55,511 bases of DNA, from NCBI RefSeq assembly GCF_016793485.1, contig NZ_JAEULZ010000045.1, positions 1 to 55,511 on the forward strand, read 5' to 3'. Positions 8,374-16,578 of this stretch are shown one piece after another; position 1 is the first letter of the stretch; each line of letters begins with the position of its first letter. The notes under the pieces were generated by a model. It saw only the letters and a list, made by a program, of their open reading frames with translations. It was not told the DNA's origin and ran no database searches. A program made the position numbers and the translations under genes. The DNA is from Mesorhizobium sp. (GTDB lineage Bacteria; Pseudomonadota; Alphaproteobacteria; Rhizobiales; Rhizobiaceae).

Positions 8374-8822
8374 CAGTCGTTGTCCACGCGGCCGCGCATC
8401 TTCTTGACCGTGGAGCGGCCGAACTTCTCCTTCAGCCGGCGCTCGATCGAACCCTTGGTCGGCTTGGTTTTCCGGCGCGGCTTAGGGGGCGGCTCGGCGG
8501 CCTTCGCGACGAGTTCGGTCAGGCGCGCGCGGGCGTCGGCGCGGTTCTGATCCTGCGTGCGGAAGCGGCCGGCCTCGATGACGATAACGCCGTCCTTGGT
8601 GGCGCGCTGGCCGGCGAAATTCAGCACCCGCTCGCGCACGCGCTCGGACAGGCCCTCGGCACCCGCCGCGTTGAAGCGGAGCTGCACGGCGGTCGCGACC
8701 TTGTTGACGTTCTGCCCGCCCGGGCCCGACGAGCGGATGAAGTTCTCCTCGAGGTCGTCGGGATGGATGACGGCCTCGCCGGAGATGATGATTTTGTCGT
8801 CAGCGGCCATGGCGCAAGACAT
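8373..8822 (-). CDS. arfB: Peptidyl-tRNA hydrolase for stalled ribosomes (ArfB/YaeJ)
   Basis: Release-factor-like rescue protein that hydrolyses peptidyl-tRNA on ribosomes stalled without a stop codon. The 149-residue protein has the catalytic loop SSGPGGQNVNK with GGQ at 35-37, and a basic C-terminal tail (about 110-149, rich in Lys and Arg) that in this family enters the empty mRNA channel. It lacks codon-recognition domains, as expected for ArfB. The start could be ATG 8822 or the ATG at 8810 (four codons later); neither has a clear ribosome site. It is co-transcribed with alkB. Confidence 0.93.
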   Translation of the reverse strand: MSCAMAADDKIIISGEAVIHPDDLEENFIRSSGPGGQNVNKVATAVQLRFNAAGAEGLSERVRERVLNFAGQRATKDGVIVIEAGRFRTQDQNRADARARLTELVAKAAEPPPKPRRKTKPTKGSIERRLKEKFGRSTVKKMRGRVDND

Positions 8823-8833
8823 GGCGCGGATCA

Positions 8834-8865
8834 GCGAAAAAGAAAAGGCCCGGACGAGCCGGGCC
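8834..8865 (-). terminator. Rho-independent terminator of pckA
   Basis: Stem GGCCCGG (8847-8853) and CCGGGCC (8859-8865) with a 5-nt loop. On the minus strand it is followed by TTTTCTTTTTC (8846 down to 8836). It lies 30 bp after the pckA stop, just inside the arfB upstream region, and so should end pckA transcription before arfB. Confidence 0.8.
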
Positions 8866-8894
8866 AGTTCCGTGCTGTCAGTGGCGAAGGAGTT

Positions 8895-10508
8895 CTATTC
8901 CGCCGCTTCCAGCACGCGCGGTGCAGCCCCCCGCACCGCGTGGTCGACATGGTCCTCGAAGCTGGCGAAGTTGTCGATGAACATGCCGACAAGCTTTTGC
9001 GCCTGACGGTCGTAGGCATTCTTGTCCGACCAGGTGGAACGGGGATCGAGGATCGAACCGTCGATGCCGGGCACCGCGACCGGAACGGCGAAGCCGAATG
9101 AAGGGTCGGTGCGGAACTCCGCGTCGTTGAGCGATCCGTCGAGCGCGGCTGAAAGCAGCGCGCGCGTCACCTTGATTGGCATGCGCCTGCCGACGCCATA
9201 AGGGCCGCCGGTCCAGCCGGTGTTGACCAGCCAGCAGGAGACGCCGTGCTCGGCGATGAGCCGCTTCAGCAGCGCGCCGTATTCGGACGGATGGCGCGGC
9301 AGGAAGGGAGAGCCGAAGCAGGCGGAGAACTCGGGCGTCGGCTCGGTGACGCCGCGCTCGGTGCCGGCCACCTTGGCGGTGTAGCCGGACAGGAAGTGAT
9401 ACATGGCCTGTGCCGGCGTCAGTTTCGCGATCGGCGGCATAACGCCGAAGGCGTCCGCAGCGAGCATCACCACGTTCCTGGGCTGGCCGGCGCGGCCGGT
9501 CTCCGAGGCGTTCGGGATGAACGGCAGCGGATAGGCCGAGCGCGTATTTTCCGTCTTCGATTCATCATCGAAATCCGGCGTGCGCGTCACCGGCTCCAGG
9601 ACGACGTTTTCGAGGACGGCCCCGAAACGCGTGCTGGCCGCGAAGATCTCCGGCTCGGCTTCGGGCGAGAGGCGGATGCACTTGGCGTAGCAACCGCCTT
9701 CGAAATTGAAGATGCCATCCGGCCCCCAGCCATGCTCGTCGTCGCCGATGAGCGTGCGCGCCGGATCGGCGGATAGCGTCGTCTTGCCGGTGCCGGACAG
9801 ACCGAAGAAGATGGCGGAATCGCCGGATGGTCCGATATTTGCCGAGCAATGCATCGGCATCACGTCCTGCTCCGGCAGGAGGTGGTTGAGCGCCGTGAAC
9901 ACGGCCTTCTTCATTTCACCTGCATAGGCGGTACCGCCGATCAGAACGATCATGCGGGTCAGGTCGATGGCGATGACGGTTTCCGAGCGCGTGCCGTGGC
10001 GCTCCGGGTCGGCGCGGAAGGACGGCAGGTCGATGATCGTCATTTTCGGCAGGAACTCGTCGAGCTGCTCGAGTTCCGGCCGGATGAGCAGGTTGCGGAT
10101 GAACAGCGAATGCCACGCCATTTCCGTGACGACGCGCACCGGCAGGTTGCGCGCCGGATCGGCGCCACCAACCAGATCCTGTACGAACAGATCGCGACCT
10201 GCGGCATGGGCGATGAAGTCGGCGCGCAGCCGCTCGAACGCATCTAGCTCCATCGGCTGGTTGGCGCTCCACCATACGACGTCGGCGGTATTACGGTCGC
10301 GCACGACGAACTTGTCCTTCGGCGAGCGGCCCGTGTGCTGGCCCGTATGGGCGACGAGCGCGCCGTCGCTGCTCAGTTCGGCTTCGCCGCGCAGCAGGGA
10401 TTCGCGATAGAGGTCGGGCGCCTGGAGATTATAGTAGACCGAACCCTCGGTCGTCAGGCCCGAAAGGCCGATGCCGCAGGCACGATTCCACTGTCCGATC
10501 TCATTCAT
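8895..10508 (-). CDS. pckA: Phosphoenolpyruvate carboxykinase (ATP)
   Basis: Converts oxaloacetate to phosphoenolpyruvate, the gluconeogenic entry step for growth on dicarboxylates. The 537-residue protein matches rhizobial PckA length. The P-loop [11 protein letters not shown] is at 236-246, the metal site DDEHGWG at 256-262, and [10 protein letters not shown] at 58-67 and the NTGWTGG motif follow the ATP-type family. ATG 10508 is preceded by GGGAG at a 6-base spacing; an upstream in-frame ATG at 10523 has none. The gene is divergent from chvI, as in Sinorhizobium. Two LacI-type palindromes in the upstream region are likely control sites. Confidence 0.97.
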   Translation of the reverse strand: MNEIGQWNRACGIGLSGLTTEGSVYYNLQAPDLYRESLLRGEAELSSDGALVAHTGQHTGRSPKDKFVVRDRNTADVVWWSANQPMELDAFERLRADFIAHAAGRDLFVQDLVGGADPARNLPVRVVTEMAWHSLFIRNLLIRPELEQLDEFLPKMTIIDLPSFRADPERHGTRSETVIAIDLTRMIVLIGGTAYAGEMKKAVFTALNHLLPEQDVMPMHCSANIGPSGDSAIFFGLSGTGKTTLSADPARTLIGDDEHGWGPDGIFNFEGGCYAKCIRLSPEAEPEIFAASTRFGAVLENVVLEPVTRTPDFDDESKTENTRSAYPLPFIPNASETGRAGQPRNVVMLAADAFGVMPPIAKLTPAQAMYHFLSGYTAKVAGTERGVTEPTPEFSACFGSPFLPRHPSEYGALLKRLIAEHGVSCWLVNTGWTGGPYGVGRRMPIKVTRALLSAALDGSLNDAEFRTDPSFGFAVPVAVPGIDGSILDPRSTWSDKNAYDRQAQKLVGMFIDNFASFEDHVDHAVRGAAPRVLEAAE

Positions 10509-10618
10509 CGGAGGCTCCCTCAACGTCTTCGATGGCTGTTGTTCCGCCCAAGAGGAACGGAAAGGCCTCGACGAGGCCTAAATCCTCGAAAACAGAAAAG
10601 ATCAACGATATCAAATCA

Positions 10619-10660
10619 TTAATCGATTTAAAGATTTTGAAAAAGTATTAAATCGTTTAA
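10619..10660 (-). promoter_or_regulatory. Paired LacI-type operators upstream of pckA
   Basis: TTAATCGATTTAA (10619-10631) and TTAAATCGTTTAA (10648-10660) are two near-palindromes with a central CG, each one base short of TTAAATCGATTTAA, with centres 29 bp apart. They lie in a strongly AT-rich patch of the 351-bp pckA-chvI divergent region. A LacI-family regulator (PckR) of pckA is known in Sinorhizobium; its exact motif is not checked here. A small palindrome (10563-10579) sits nearer pckA in its leader. Confidence 0.45.
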
Positions 10661-10768
10661 GTAGGCAAAAATATCGGAGGCTCGCCCAAAGATTTGGCAC
10701 TGGCGTGTCGTCCTAGACGCAACGAATAGCCGCATCTCGACCGGGAGGCTTCCTGTGACATGACCGTA

Positions 10769-10798
10769 AATCTGTGCCACAATTTGTACCTAATTTGT
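10769..10798 (+). promoter_or_regulatory. Tandem direct repeats upstream of chvI (candidate ChvI boxes)
   Basis: Three copies of AATYTGT: AATCTGT at 10769-10775, AATTTGT at 10781-10787 and AATTTGT at 10792-10798, with start-to-start spacing of 12 and 11 bp. OmpR/PhoB-family regulators such as ChvI bind direct repeats with about 11-bp period. They end 61 bp before the chvI start. Autoregulation is inferred. Confidence 0.4.
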
Positions 10799-10859
10799 CC
10801 CGCAAGTGCCGCCGACCTGCATCAGGAAGGGACACCCGCTCATGAGGGAGCCGCTTGAC

Positions 10860-11561
10860 ATGGCAACGATCGCGCTCGTCGATGACGACCGAAACATCTT
10901 GACTTCGGTCTCGATCGCGCTGGAAACCGAAGGCTATCGTGTAGAGACCTACACCGATGGGGCTTCCGCGTTGGAGGGCCTATCGGCGCGTCCGCCGAAC
11001 CTCGCCATCCTCGATATCAAGATGCCGCGCATGGACGGCATGGAACTGTTGCGCCGCATGCGCCAGAAGACGGACCTGCCGGTCATCTTCCTGACCTCGA
11101 AGGACGATGAGATCGACGAGCTGTTCGGCCTCAAGATGGGCGCGGACGACTTCATCAAGAAGCCGTTCTCGCAGCGCCTGCTGGTCGAGCGCGTCAAGGC
11201 CGTGCTGAGGCGCGCCGCCGCGCGCGAGGCGGGCGTCAAGGCGCCTGCCCAGCAGTCCAAGTCGCTCGAGCGCGGCTCGCTGGTGATGGACCAGGAGCGG
11301 CACACCTGCACCTGGAAGGGCGAGCCGGTGACGCTGACCGTCACCGAGTTCCTGATCCTGCATTCGCTGGCGCAACGCCCGGGGGTCGTAAAAAGCCGTG
11401 ATGCGCTGATGGATTCGGCCTATGATGAACAGGTCTATGTGGACGACCGCACCATCGACAGCCACATCAAGCGCCTGCGCAAGAAGTTCAAGCAGGTCGA
11501 CGACGACTTCGAGATGATCGAGACGCTCTATGGGGTGGGCTATCGTTTCCGCGAGGCATAA
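10860..11561 (+). CDS. chvI: Two-component response regulator ChvI
   Basis: OmpR/PhoB-family regulator of envelope, acid and host-association genes in rhizobia and Agrobacterium. The 233-residue protein has a receiver domain (about 1-115) with acidic pocket Asp8/Asp9, phosphorylation site Asp52 in LAILDIKMP and Lys101 in IKKPF. A winged-helix DNA-binding domain (about 140-232) ends in YGVGYRF. ATG 10860 is preceded by GGGAG at 9 bases; an in-frame ATG at 10842 contains that site and is less likely. It is followed 70 bp later by its kinase chvG. Confidence 0.96.
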   Translation: MATIALVDDDRNILTSVSIALETEGYRVETYTDGASALEGLSARPPNLAILDIKMPRMDGMELLRRMRQKTDLPVIFLTSKDDEIDELFGLKMGADDFIKKPFSQRLLVERVKAVLRRAAAREAGVKAPAQQSKSLERGSLVMDQERHTCTWKGEPVTLTVTEFLILHSLAQRPGVVKSRDALMDSAYDEQVYVDDRTIDSHIKRLRKKFKQVDDDFEMIETLYGVGYRFREA

Positions 11562-11631
11562 GAGCCTCAACGACTGAAGCGCTGGGCCGGGGAAGCCCGC
11601 ATAGCTGGGCCGGAGACCATTTGTTTTGGTC

Positions 11632-13413
11632 ATGGACGTGGCAGAAATAAAAAGAGCACCGGCTGCCACGCGGCGGCCGGGAAAGCCTCTGCCATCCTCC
11701 TTCGCGCGCATGCGGATCAAGACGCAGCGGTTCCTTGGCCACTACATTTTCTCCAGCCTGACGCGGCGCATCCTCTTTCTCAACCTCGCCGCGCTCTGCG
11801 TGCTGGTCGTCGGCATCCTCTACCTAAACCAGTTCCGCGACGGCCTGATCGAGGCGCGTGTCGAAAGCCTGAGGACGCAGGGCGAGATCATCGCCGGCGC
11901 CATCGCCGCCTCGGCGACCGTCGAGACGGACTCGATCTCGATCGATCCGGAAAAGCTGCTCGAACTGCAGGCCGGCGAAAGCCTGGGACCCGGCTCCGAC
12001 CAGCTCGACAGCCTCGACTTCCCGATCAATCCGGAACGCGTCGCGCCGGTGCTGCGGCGGCTGATCTCGCCGACGCGCATCCGCGCCCGCATCTATGACC
12101 GCGACGCCAACCTGCTGCTCGATTCGCGCCATCTCTATTCGCGCGGCCAGATCCTGCGCTACGACCTGCCGCCGGTCGACGAAGAGGAGCCTGATTTTCT
12201 TGAACGCGTGCAGAAATTCATCGGCGGCTTCTTCCGGCGCACCGACCTTCCGATCTACAAGGAACAGCCGGGCGGCAACGGCTCAGCGTTTCCGGAAGTC
12301 GTCAACGCTCTGACCGGAATGCCGTCGACGGTGGTCCGCATGTCCGAGCACGGCGAGCAGATCGTCTCGGTGGCCGTGCCGGTTCAGCGCTTCCGCGCGG
12401 TGCTCGGCGTGCTGATGCTGTCGACACAGGGCGGCGACATCGACAAGATCGTCCAGGCCGAGCGCAATTCGATCCTGCGCGTCTTCGGCGTCGCCGCACT
12501 CGTCAACGTGCTGCTCTCGATCATGCTCGCCTCGACCATCGCCAACCCGCTGCGCAGGCTTGCGGCCGCCGCCAACCGTGTGCGGCGCGGCGTAAAGAGC
12601 CGCGAGGAAATCCCCGACTTCTCCGATCGCCAGGACGAGATCGGCAATCTGTCGATCGCCGTGCGCGACATGACCAATGCGCTCTATGCGCGCATCGAGG
12701 CGATCGAAAGCTTCGCCGCCGACGTGAGCCACGAACTCAAGAACCCGCTGACCTCGCTGCGCAGCGCCGTCGAGACGCTGCCGATAGCCAAGACGGAAGC
12801 CTCCCGCGCAAGGCTGATGGAGGTCATCCAGCACGACGTGAAGCGGCTAGACCGGCTGATCACCGACATCTCGGACGCCTCGCGGCTCGATGCGGAGCTG
12901 GCGCGCGAGGACGCCGCCAAGGTGGACGTCAAGAAATTCGTTGGCGACCTAGTGGCGGTGATCCGCGATTCCGGAGCCAACCGCAAGCAGGTCGAGATCG
13001 CATTCAACGTCGACAAGCTGCCGCAGGGCGCGAAGGGTTTCTTCGTGGTCGGGCACGATCTCCGGCTCGGGCAGGTGATCACCAACCTGATCGAGAATGC
13101 CCGCTCCTTCGTGCCGGAAGGCAGTGGCCGCATCACCGTTTCGCTGTCGCGTACAGGCAGGACGATCATCCTGACCGTTGACGACAACGGGCCGGGTATC
13201 CGCGCCGACAACATCGACCGCATCTTCGAGCGCTTCTATACGGATCGTCCGTCGGGCGAGGCCTTCGGCCAGAATTCGGGCCTCGGCCTGTCGATCTCCC
13301 GGCAGATCGTCGAGGCGCATGGCGGCACGTTGACCGCCGAAAACATCACCGGCGGCAAGCCCGGCGAGATCAGGGGCGCGCGCTTCACCGTGACGCTGCC
13401 GGCCGAGAATTGA
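11632..13413 (+). CDS. chvG: Membrane sensor histidine kinase ChvG (ExoS-like)
   Basis: Inner-membrane sensor kinase paired with ChvI; in rhizobia its periplasmic part is inhibited by ExoR. The 593-residue protein has a first transmembrane helix near 40-65, a periplasmic sensor region (about 66-275), a second helix near 280-305, a HAMP segment, the dimerisation/phosphoacceptor helix with His367 in DVSHELKNPL, and a catalytic ATPase domain with N box NLIENARSF, DDNGPGI and GLGLSIS. ATG 11632 is used; a TTG two codons earlier is possible. hprK starts 10 bp downstream, consistent with one operon. Confidence 0.95.
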   Translation: MDVAEIKRAPAATRRPGKPLPSSFARMRIKTQRFLGHYIFSSLTRRILFLNLAALCVLVVGILYLNQFRDGLIEARVESLRTQGEIIAGAIAASATVETDSISIDPEKLLELQAGESLGPGSDQLDSLDFPINPERVAPVLRRLISPTRIRARIYDRDANLLLDSRHLYSRGQILRYDLPPVDEEEPDFLERVQKFIGGFFRRTDLPIYKEQPGGNGSAFPEVVNALTGMPSTVVRMSEHGEQIVSVAVPVQRFRAVLGVLMLSTQGGDIDKIVQAERNSILRVFGVAALVNVLLSIMLASTIANPLRRLAAAANRVRRGVKSREEIPDFSDRQDEIGNLSIAVRDMTNALYARIEAIESFAADVSHELKNPLTSLRSAVETLPIAKTEASRARLMEVIQHDVKRLDRLITDISDASRLDAELAREDAAKVDVKKFVGDLVAVIRDSGANRKQVEIAFNVDKLPQGAKGFFVVGHDLRLGQVITNLIENARSFVPEGSGRITVSLSRTGRTIILTVDDNGPGIRADNIDRIFERFYTDRPSGEAFGQNSGLGLSISRQIVEAHGGTLTAENITGGKPGEIRGARFTVTLPAEN

Positions 13414-13423
13414 GCCGAAAACT

Positions 13424-13870
13424 GTGGCGCTGAATAACATCCACGCCAGCGCGGTGGTGCTCGGTGATCGCGGCATTGTGATCACCGGACCCTCCGGCGC
13501 GGGGAAGACGCAACTGGCGCTCGCTCTTATATGCCACGCGAAGGCTGCCGGCCTGTTCGGGCGGCTGGTCGCGGATGACCAGCTTTTCCTGAGTGTGCAT
13601 GGCGGAAGGCTTGTCGCCCACGCTCCCGATACGATTACCGGTCTTGTCGAGGCGAGAGGAGTCGGCCCCGTCGGCATCGCCTGGGAACGGAAAACGCCGG
13701 TGGACCTGGTTGTCAGGCTGGTCGAGAGAGATCTGGCGGAGCGGCTGCCGCAACCGAAGACCGAGTGGCTTCTGGGTTGCGAGCTTCCGTTGCTGGAGCT
13801 TGCCGGCGACGACCGGCAGGCGGCGGTCAACGCCATCACGGCCCGCCTCGCCGTTGAGCCGTTCGGCTGA
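13424..13870 (+). CDS. hprK: HPr kinase/phosphorylase, short alphaproteobacterial form
   Basis: Kinase that phosphorylates the regulatory serine of HPr. The 148-residue protein contains only the catalytic domain, as in other alphaproteobacteria; the N-terminal domain of the Firmicute enzyme is absent. The P-loop GPSGAGKT is at 22-29, and VADDQL gives the acidic residues of the active site. The signature GVGPVGIAWE stands near 79-88. GTG 13424 is the likely start, 10 bp after chvG. It lies next to a mannose-type EIIA and HPr, its substrate. Confidence 0.93.
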   Translation: MALNNIHASAVVLGDRGIVITGPSGAGKTQLALALICHAKAAGLFGRLVADDQLFLSVHGGRLVAHAPDTITGLVEARGVGPVGIAWERKTPVDLVVRLVERDLAERLPQPKTEWLLGCELPLLELAGDDRQAAVNAITARLAVEPFG

Positions 13871-14077
13871 ACCGAATGACGGTATCGGATATTGCGGTGC
13901 GGCAAAATCGCCGGGCTGGATGCGGAATTGGGCTTGTCAACGCGCCGGGCGTGGACAAGATTGCGGCCCCGCCCAACAGGTGGCCCAGATGGTGGTCTGG
14001 GGCGATTGGCCGGAGGATCGAGCCTTGGGGCTCATTTGGAATGCCATTGAACGGATGATGACGAAAGCACGACGAGC

Positions 14078-14479
14078 ATGATCGGCCTGGTCCTTGTGAC
14101 GCATGGACGGCTGGCCGAGGAATTCCGCAACGCCGTGGAACACGTGGTCGGCCCGCAGGAGCGCTTCGAGACGATCTCGATCGGGCCCGAGGACGACATG
14201 GAGCGCCGTCGCGCCGACATCGTCGAGGCCGTCGCGCGCGTCGAGAACGGTGCGGGCGTCGTGGTGCTGACCGACATGTTCGGCGGCACGCCATCCAACC
14301 TCGCCATCTCGGTGATGGAAGCCGGCCGCATCGAAGTCATCGCAGGCATGAACCTGCCGATGCTGATAAAGCTTTCCAGCGTGCGCAAGAGTGATAATCT
14401 CGCCGTCGCGGTGGAGGAGGCGCAGGTCGCCGGCCGCAAATACATCAACGTCGCCAGCCAGTTGCTCGCGACCAAGTGA
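14078..14479 (+). CDS. Mannose-type PTS EIIA domain protein
   Basis: A 133-residue cytosolic phosphotransferase protein, homologous to the EIIA domain of the mannose PTS. The expected phospho-histidine is His9 in LVTHGRLA, and the FGGTPSN motif (about 68-74) follows the TDMFGG signature. No EIIB, EIIC or EIID gene lies nearby, so it probably works as a regulatory acceptor, as proposed for rhizobial EIIA-Man homologues, and not in sugar uptake. A 207-bp gap separates it from hprK, in which I see no convincing gene. HPr begins 10 bp later. Confidence 0.93.
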   Translation: MIGLVLVTHGRLAEEFRNAVEHVVGPQERFETISIGPEDDMERRRADIVEAVARVENGAGVVVLTDMFGGTPSNLAISVMEAGRIEVIAGMNLPMLIKLSSVRKSDNLAVAVEEAQVAGRKYINVASQLLATK

Positions 14480-14489
14480 GCGGGGGGCG

Positions 14490-14792
14490 ATGAGTCCAGG
14501 GGCGGGTTCCGACGTCGACGGCGCGATTGCGCGCGACTTCCTGATCATCAACCAGCGCGGGCTGCATGCGCGTGCTTCCGCCAAGTTTGTCCAGCTTGCG
14601 GATTCCTTCCAGGCCTCCATCAGTGTCGAGAAGGACGGCATCAAGGTCGGTGGCACGTCGATCATGGGCCTGATGATGCTGGCAGCCAGCCCCGGCTGCT
14701 CGATCCGGGTGACCGCCAACGGGCCTGAGGCGGAGGCCGCAATCACTGCGATCGAGCAATTGATCGCGGCGCGTTTCGGCGAGGAAGCCTAG
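14490..14792 (+). CDS. Phosphocarrier protein HPr
   Basis: Phosphocarrier of the PTS, receiving phosphate from enzyme I on a histidine and from HprK on a serine. The 100-residue protein has His26 in NQRGLHARAS and the regulatory Ser57 in GGTSIMGLMML, both at the canonical sites. About 12 extra residues precede the usual start. ATG 14490 follows a GGGGGG purine run. With hprK and EIIA it makes a compact regulatory PTS module behind ChvIG. Enzyme I is not in this window. Confidence 0.94.
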   Translation: MSPGAGSDVDGAIARDFLIINQRGLHARASAKFVQLADSFQASISVEKDGIKVGGTSIMGLMMLAASPGCSIRVTANGPEAEAAITAIEQLIAARFGEEA

Positions 14793-14832
14793 GAACCCTG
14801 TCGCAGGCGACCTCGCCAAGCGATATGCACGA

Positions 14833-14848
14833 ATAAAGATTTCTTTAT
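14833..14848 (+). promoter_or_regulatory. Palindromic operator upstream of ahcY (SahR/SamR-like)
   Basis: ATAAAGA-TT-TCTTTAT is a perfect 7+7 inverted repeat centred about 133 bp before the ahcY start. ArsR-family regulators of SAH/SAM metabolism are predicted in alphaproteobacteria to use AT-rich palindromes upstream of ahcY and met genes; I infer such a site here. It is not repeated before metK in this window. Confidence 0.45.
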
Positions 14849-14973
14849 ATCCCGTTGCCGATTTCCAGACGATCTGCTAGTCACGCGGACACTTTCGCGC
14901 GGGACGTATTCCGCGTTTTGTCATGCCGGAGCGCCGCACGCCCGGCCACCACATAAGAATGTCGGAGCAGAGA

Positions 14974-16368
14974 ATGTCCAAGGATTACAAGGTAGCCGAC
15001 CTGACGCTGGCCGGCTGGGGCCGCAAGGAAATCGAGATCGCCGAGACGGAAATGCCGGGCCTGATGGCCTGCCGCGAAGAGTTCGGCGACAAGCAGCCGC
15101 TGAAGGGCGCGCGCATCTCCGGTTCGCTGCACATGACCATACAGACGGCGGTGCTGATCGAGACGCTGAAGGCGCTTGGCGCGGATATCCGCTGGGCCTC
15201 GTGCAACATCTTCTCGACGCAGGACCATGCTGCGTCGGCCATTGCCGAGGCTGGCATCCCAGTCTTTGCGGTCAAGGGCGAGACGCTGGAGGAGTACTGG
15301 GACTACACCGACAAGATCTTCCAGTGGGCCGACGGCGGCCAGTCCAACATGATCCTCGACGACGGCGGCGACGCCACCATGTACATCCTGATCGGCGCCC
15401 GCGCCGAGGCCGGCGAGGACGTGCTGTCGAAGCCCGGCAGCGAGGAAGAAGAAATCCTCTTCGCGCAGATCAAGAAGCGGCTGGCGGCTTCGCCGGGCTT
15501 CTTCACCAAGCAGCGCGAGGCCATCCGTGGCGTGACGGAAGAGACCACGACTGGCGTCAACCGGCTATACCAGTTGCAGAAGAAGGGCCTGCTGCCCTTC
15601 CCCGCGATCAACGTCAATGACAGCGTGACCAAGTCGAAGTTCGACAACAAGTATGGCTGCAAGGAATCGCTGGTCGACGGCATCCGGCGCGGCACCGACG
15701 TCATGATGGCCGGCAAGGTCGCTGTGGTCTGCGGCTATGGCGACGTCGGCAAGGGCTCGGCGGCTTCGCTCAAGGGCGCCGGCGCGCGTGTGAAAGTGAC
15801 GGAAGTCGATCCGATCTGTGCGCTTCAGGCCGCCATGGACGGTTTCGAGGTGGTGACGCTTGAGGACGCTGCTCCGACCGCCGATATCGTCATCACCACG
15901 ACCGGCAACAAGGATGTCATCACGCTCGACCACATGCGCGCGATGAAGGACATGGTCATCGTCGGCAACATCGGCCACTTCGACAACGAGATTCAGGTCG
16001 CCGCGCTGCGCAACCTGAAATGGACCAATGTGAAGCCGCAGGTCGACATGATCTCCTTCCCGGACGGCAAGCGCCTGCTGCTGCTCTCGGAAGGCCGCCT
16101 GCTCAACCTCGGCAACGCGACCGGCCATCCGAGCTTCGTCATGTCCGCCTCCTTCACCAACCAGGTGCTGGCCCAGATCGAGCTTTTCTCGAAGTCCGGC
16201 CAGTACGAGAATCAGGTCTATGTGCTGCCGAAGCACCTCGACGAGAAGGTCGCCCGGCTGCATCTCGACAAGCTTGGCGCGAAGCTCACCGAACTGTCGG
16301 GCGAACAGGCTGCCTATATTGGCGTTGGCCAGCAGGGTCCGTTCAAGCCGGAACACTACCGCTATTAA
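14974..16368 (+). CDS. ahcY: S-adenosylhomocysteine hydrolase
   Basis: NAD-dependent cytosolic enzyme splitting SAH into adenosine and homocysteine, which removes the product inhibitor of methyltransferases. The 464-residue protein has the Rossmann motif [10 protein letters not shown], the substrate-domain SLHMTIQTA segment, the FSTQDHAA segment, and the conserved C terminus ending KPEHYRY. ATG 14974 has GGAG at 8 bases and gives the normal rhizobial N-terminus (MSKDYKVAD); two upstream in-frame ATGs (14923, 14959) are less likely. It stands alone with its own operator and terminator. Confidence 0.97.
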   Translation: MSKDYKVADLTLAGWGRKEIEIAETEMPGLMACREEFGDKQPLKGARISGSLHMTIQTAVLIETLKALGADIRWASCNIFSTQDHAASAIAEAGIPVFAVKGETLEEYWDYTDKIFQWADGGQSNMILDDGGDATMYILIGARAEAGEDVLSKPGSEEEEILFAQIKKRLAASPGFFTKQREAIRGVTEETTTGVNRLYQLQKKGLLPFPAINVNDSVTKSKFDNKYGCKESLVDGIRRGTDVMMAGKVAVVCGYGDVGKGSAASLKGAGARVKVTEVDPICALQAAMDGFEVVTLEDAAPTADIVITTTGNKDVITLDHMRAMKDMVIVGNIGHFDNEIQVAALRNLKWTNVKPQVDMISFPDGKRLLLLSEGRLLNLGNATGHPSFVMSASFTNQVLAQIELFSKSGQYENQVYVLPKHLDEKVARLHLDKLGAKLTELSGEQAAYIGVGQQGPFKPEHYRY

Positions 16369-16395
16369 AAATAGCGACAGCACCTACAATATATT

Positions 16396-16434
16396 GAGGC
16401 CGGGCGATTGACTTTTCGCCCGGCCTCTTTTTTT
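16396..16434 (+). terminator. Strong Rho-independent terminator of ahcY
   Basis: A perfect 12-bp stem (16396-16407 with 16416-16427, GAGGCCGGGCGA) and an 8-nt loop, followed by seven T. It begins 27 bp after the ahcY stop. Confidence 0.95.
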
Positions 16435-16578
16435 GGGGCCGACGCTGCTTCACGCCGATTCGCGCAAGCGTTATGGTTGGTGATTCGCGACGCCACCGCT
16501 TGAGTTTTCAGTTCTGGGGAACGGTGGTCATGCCCTTTCGGGGCGGTCTTGCATTCGGGCGGCGGAGAGGAACAGGAC

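Noticed and set aside
13871-14077. A 60-codon frame in the hprK-EIIA gap
   Set aside because: The translation is rich in Trp, Arg and Pro with no family similarity and no ribosome site.
14793-14973. SAH riboswitch upstream of ahcY
   Set aside because: No conserved riboswitch core was recognised. The palindrome at 14833 suggests protein-based control.
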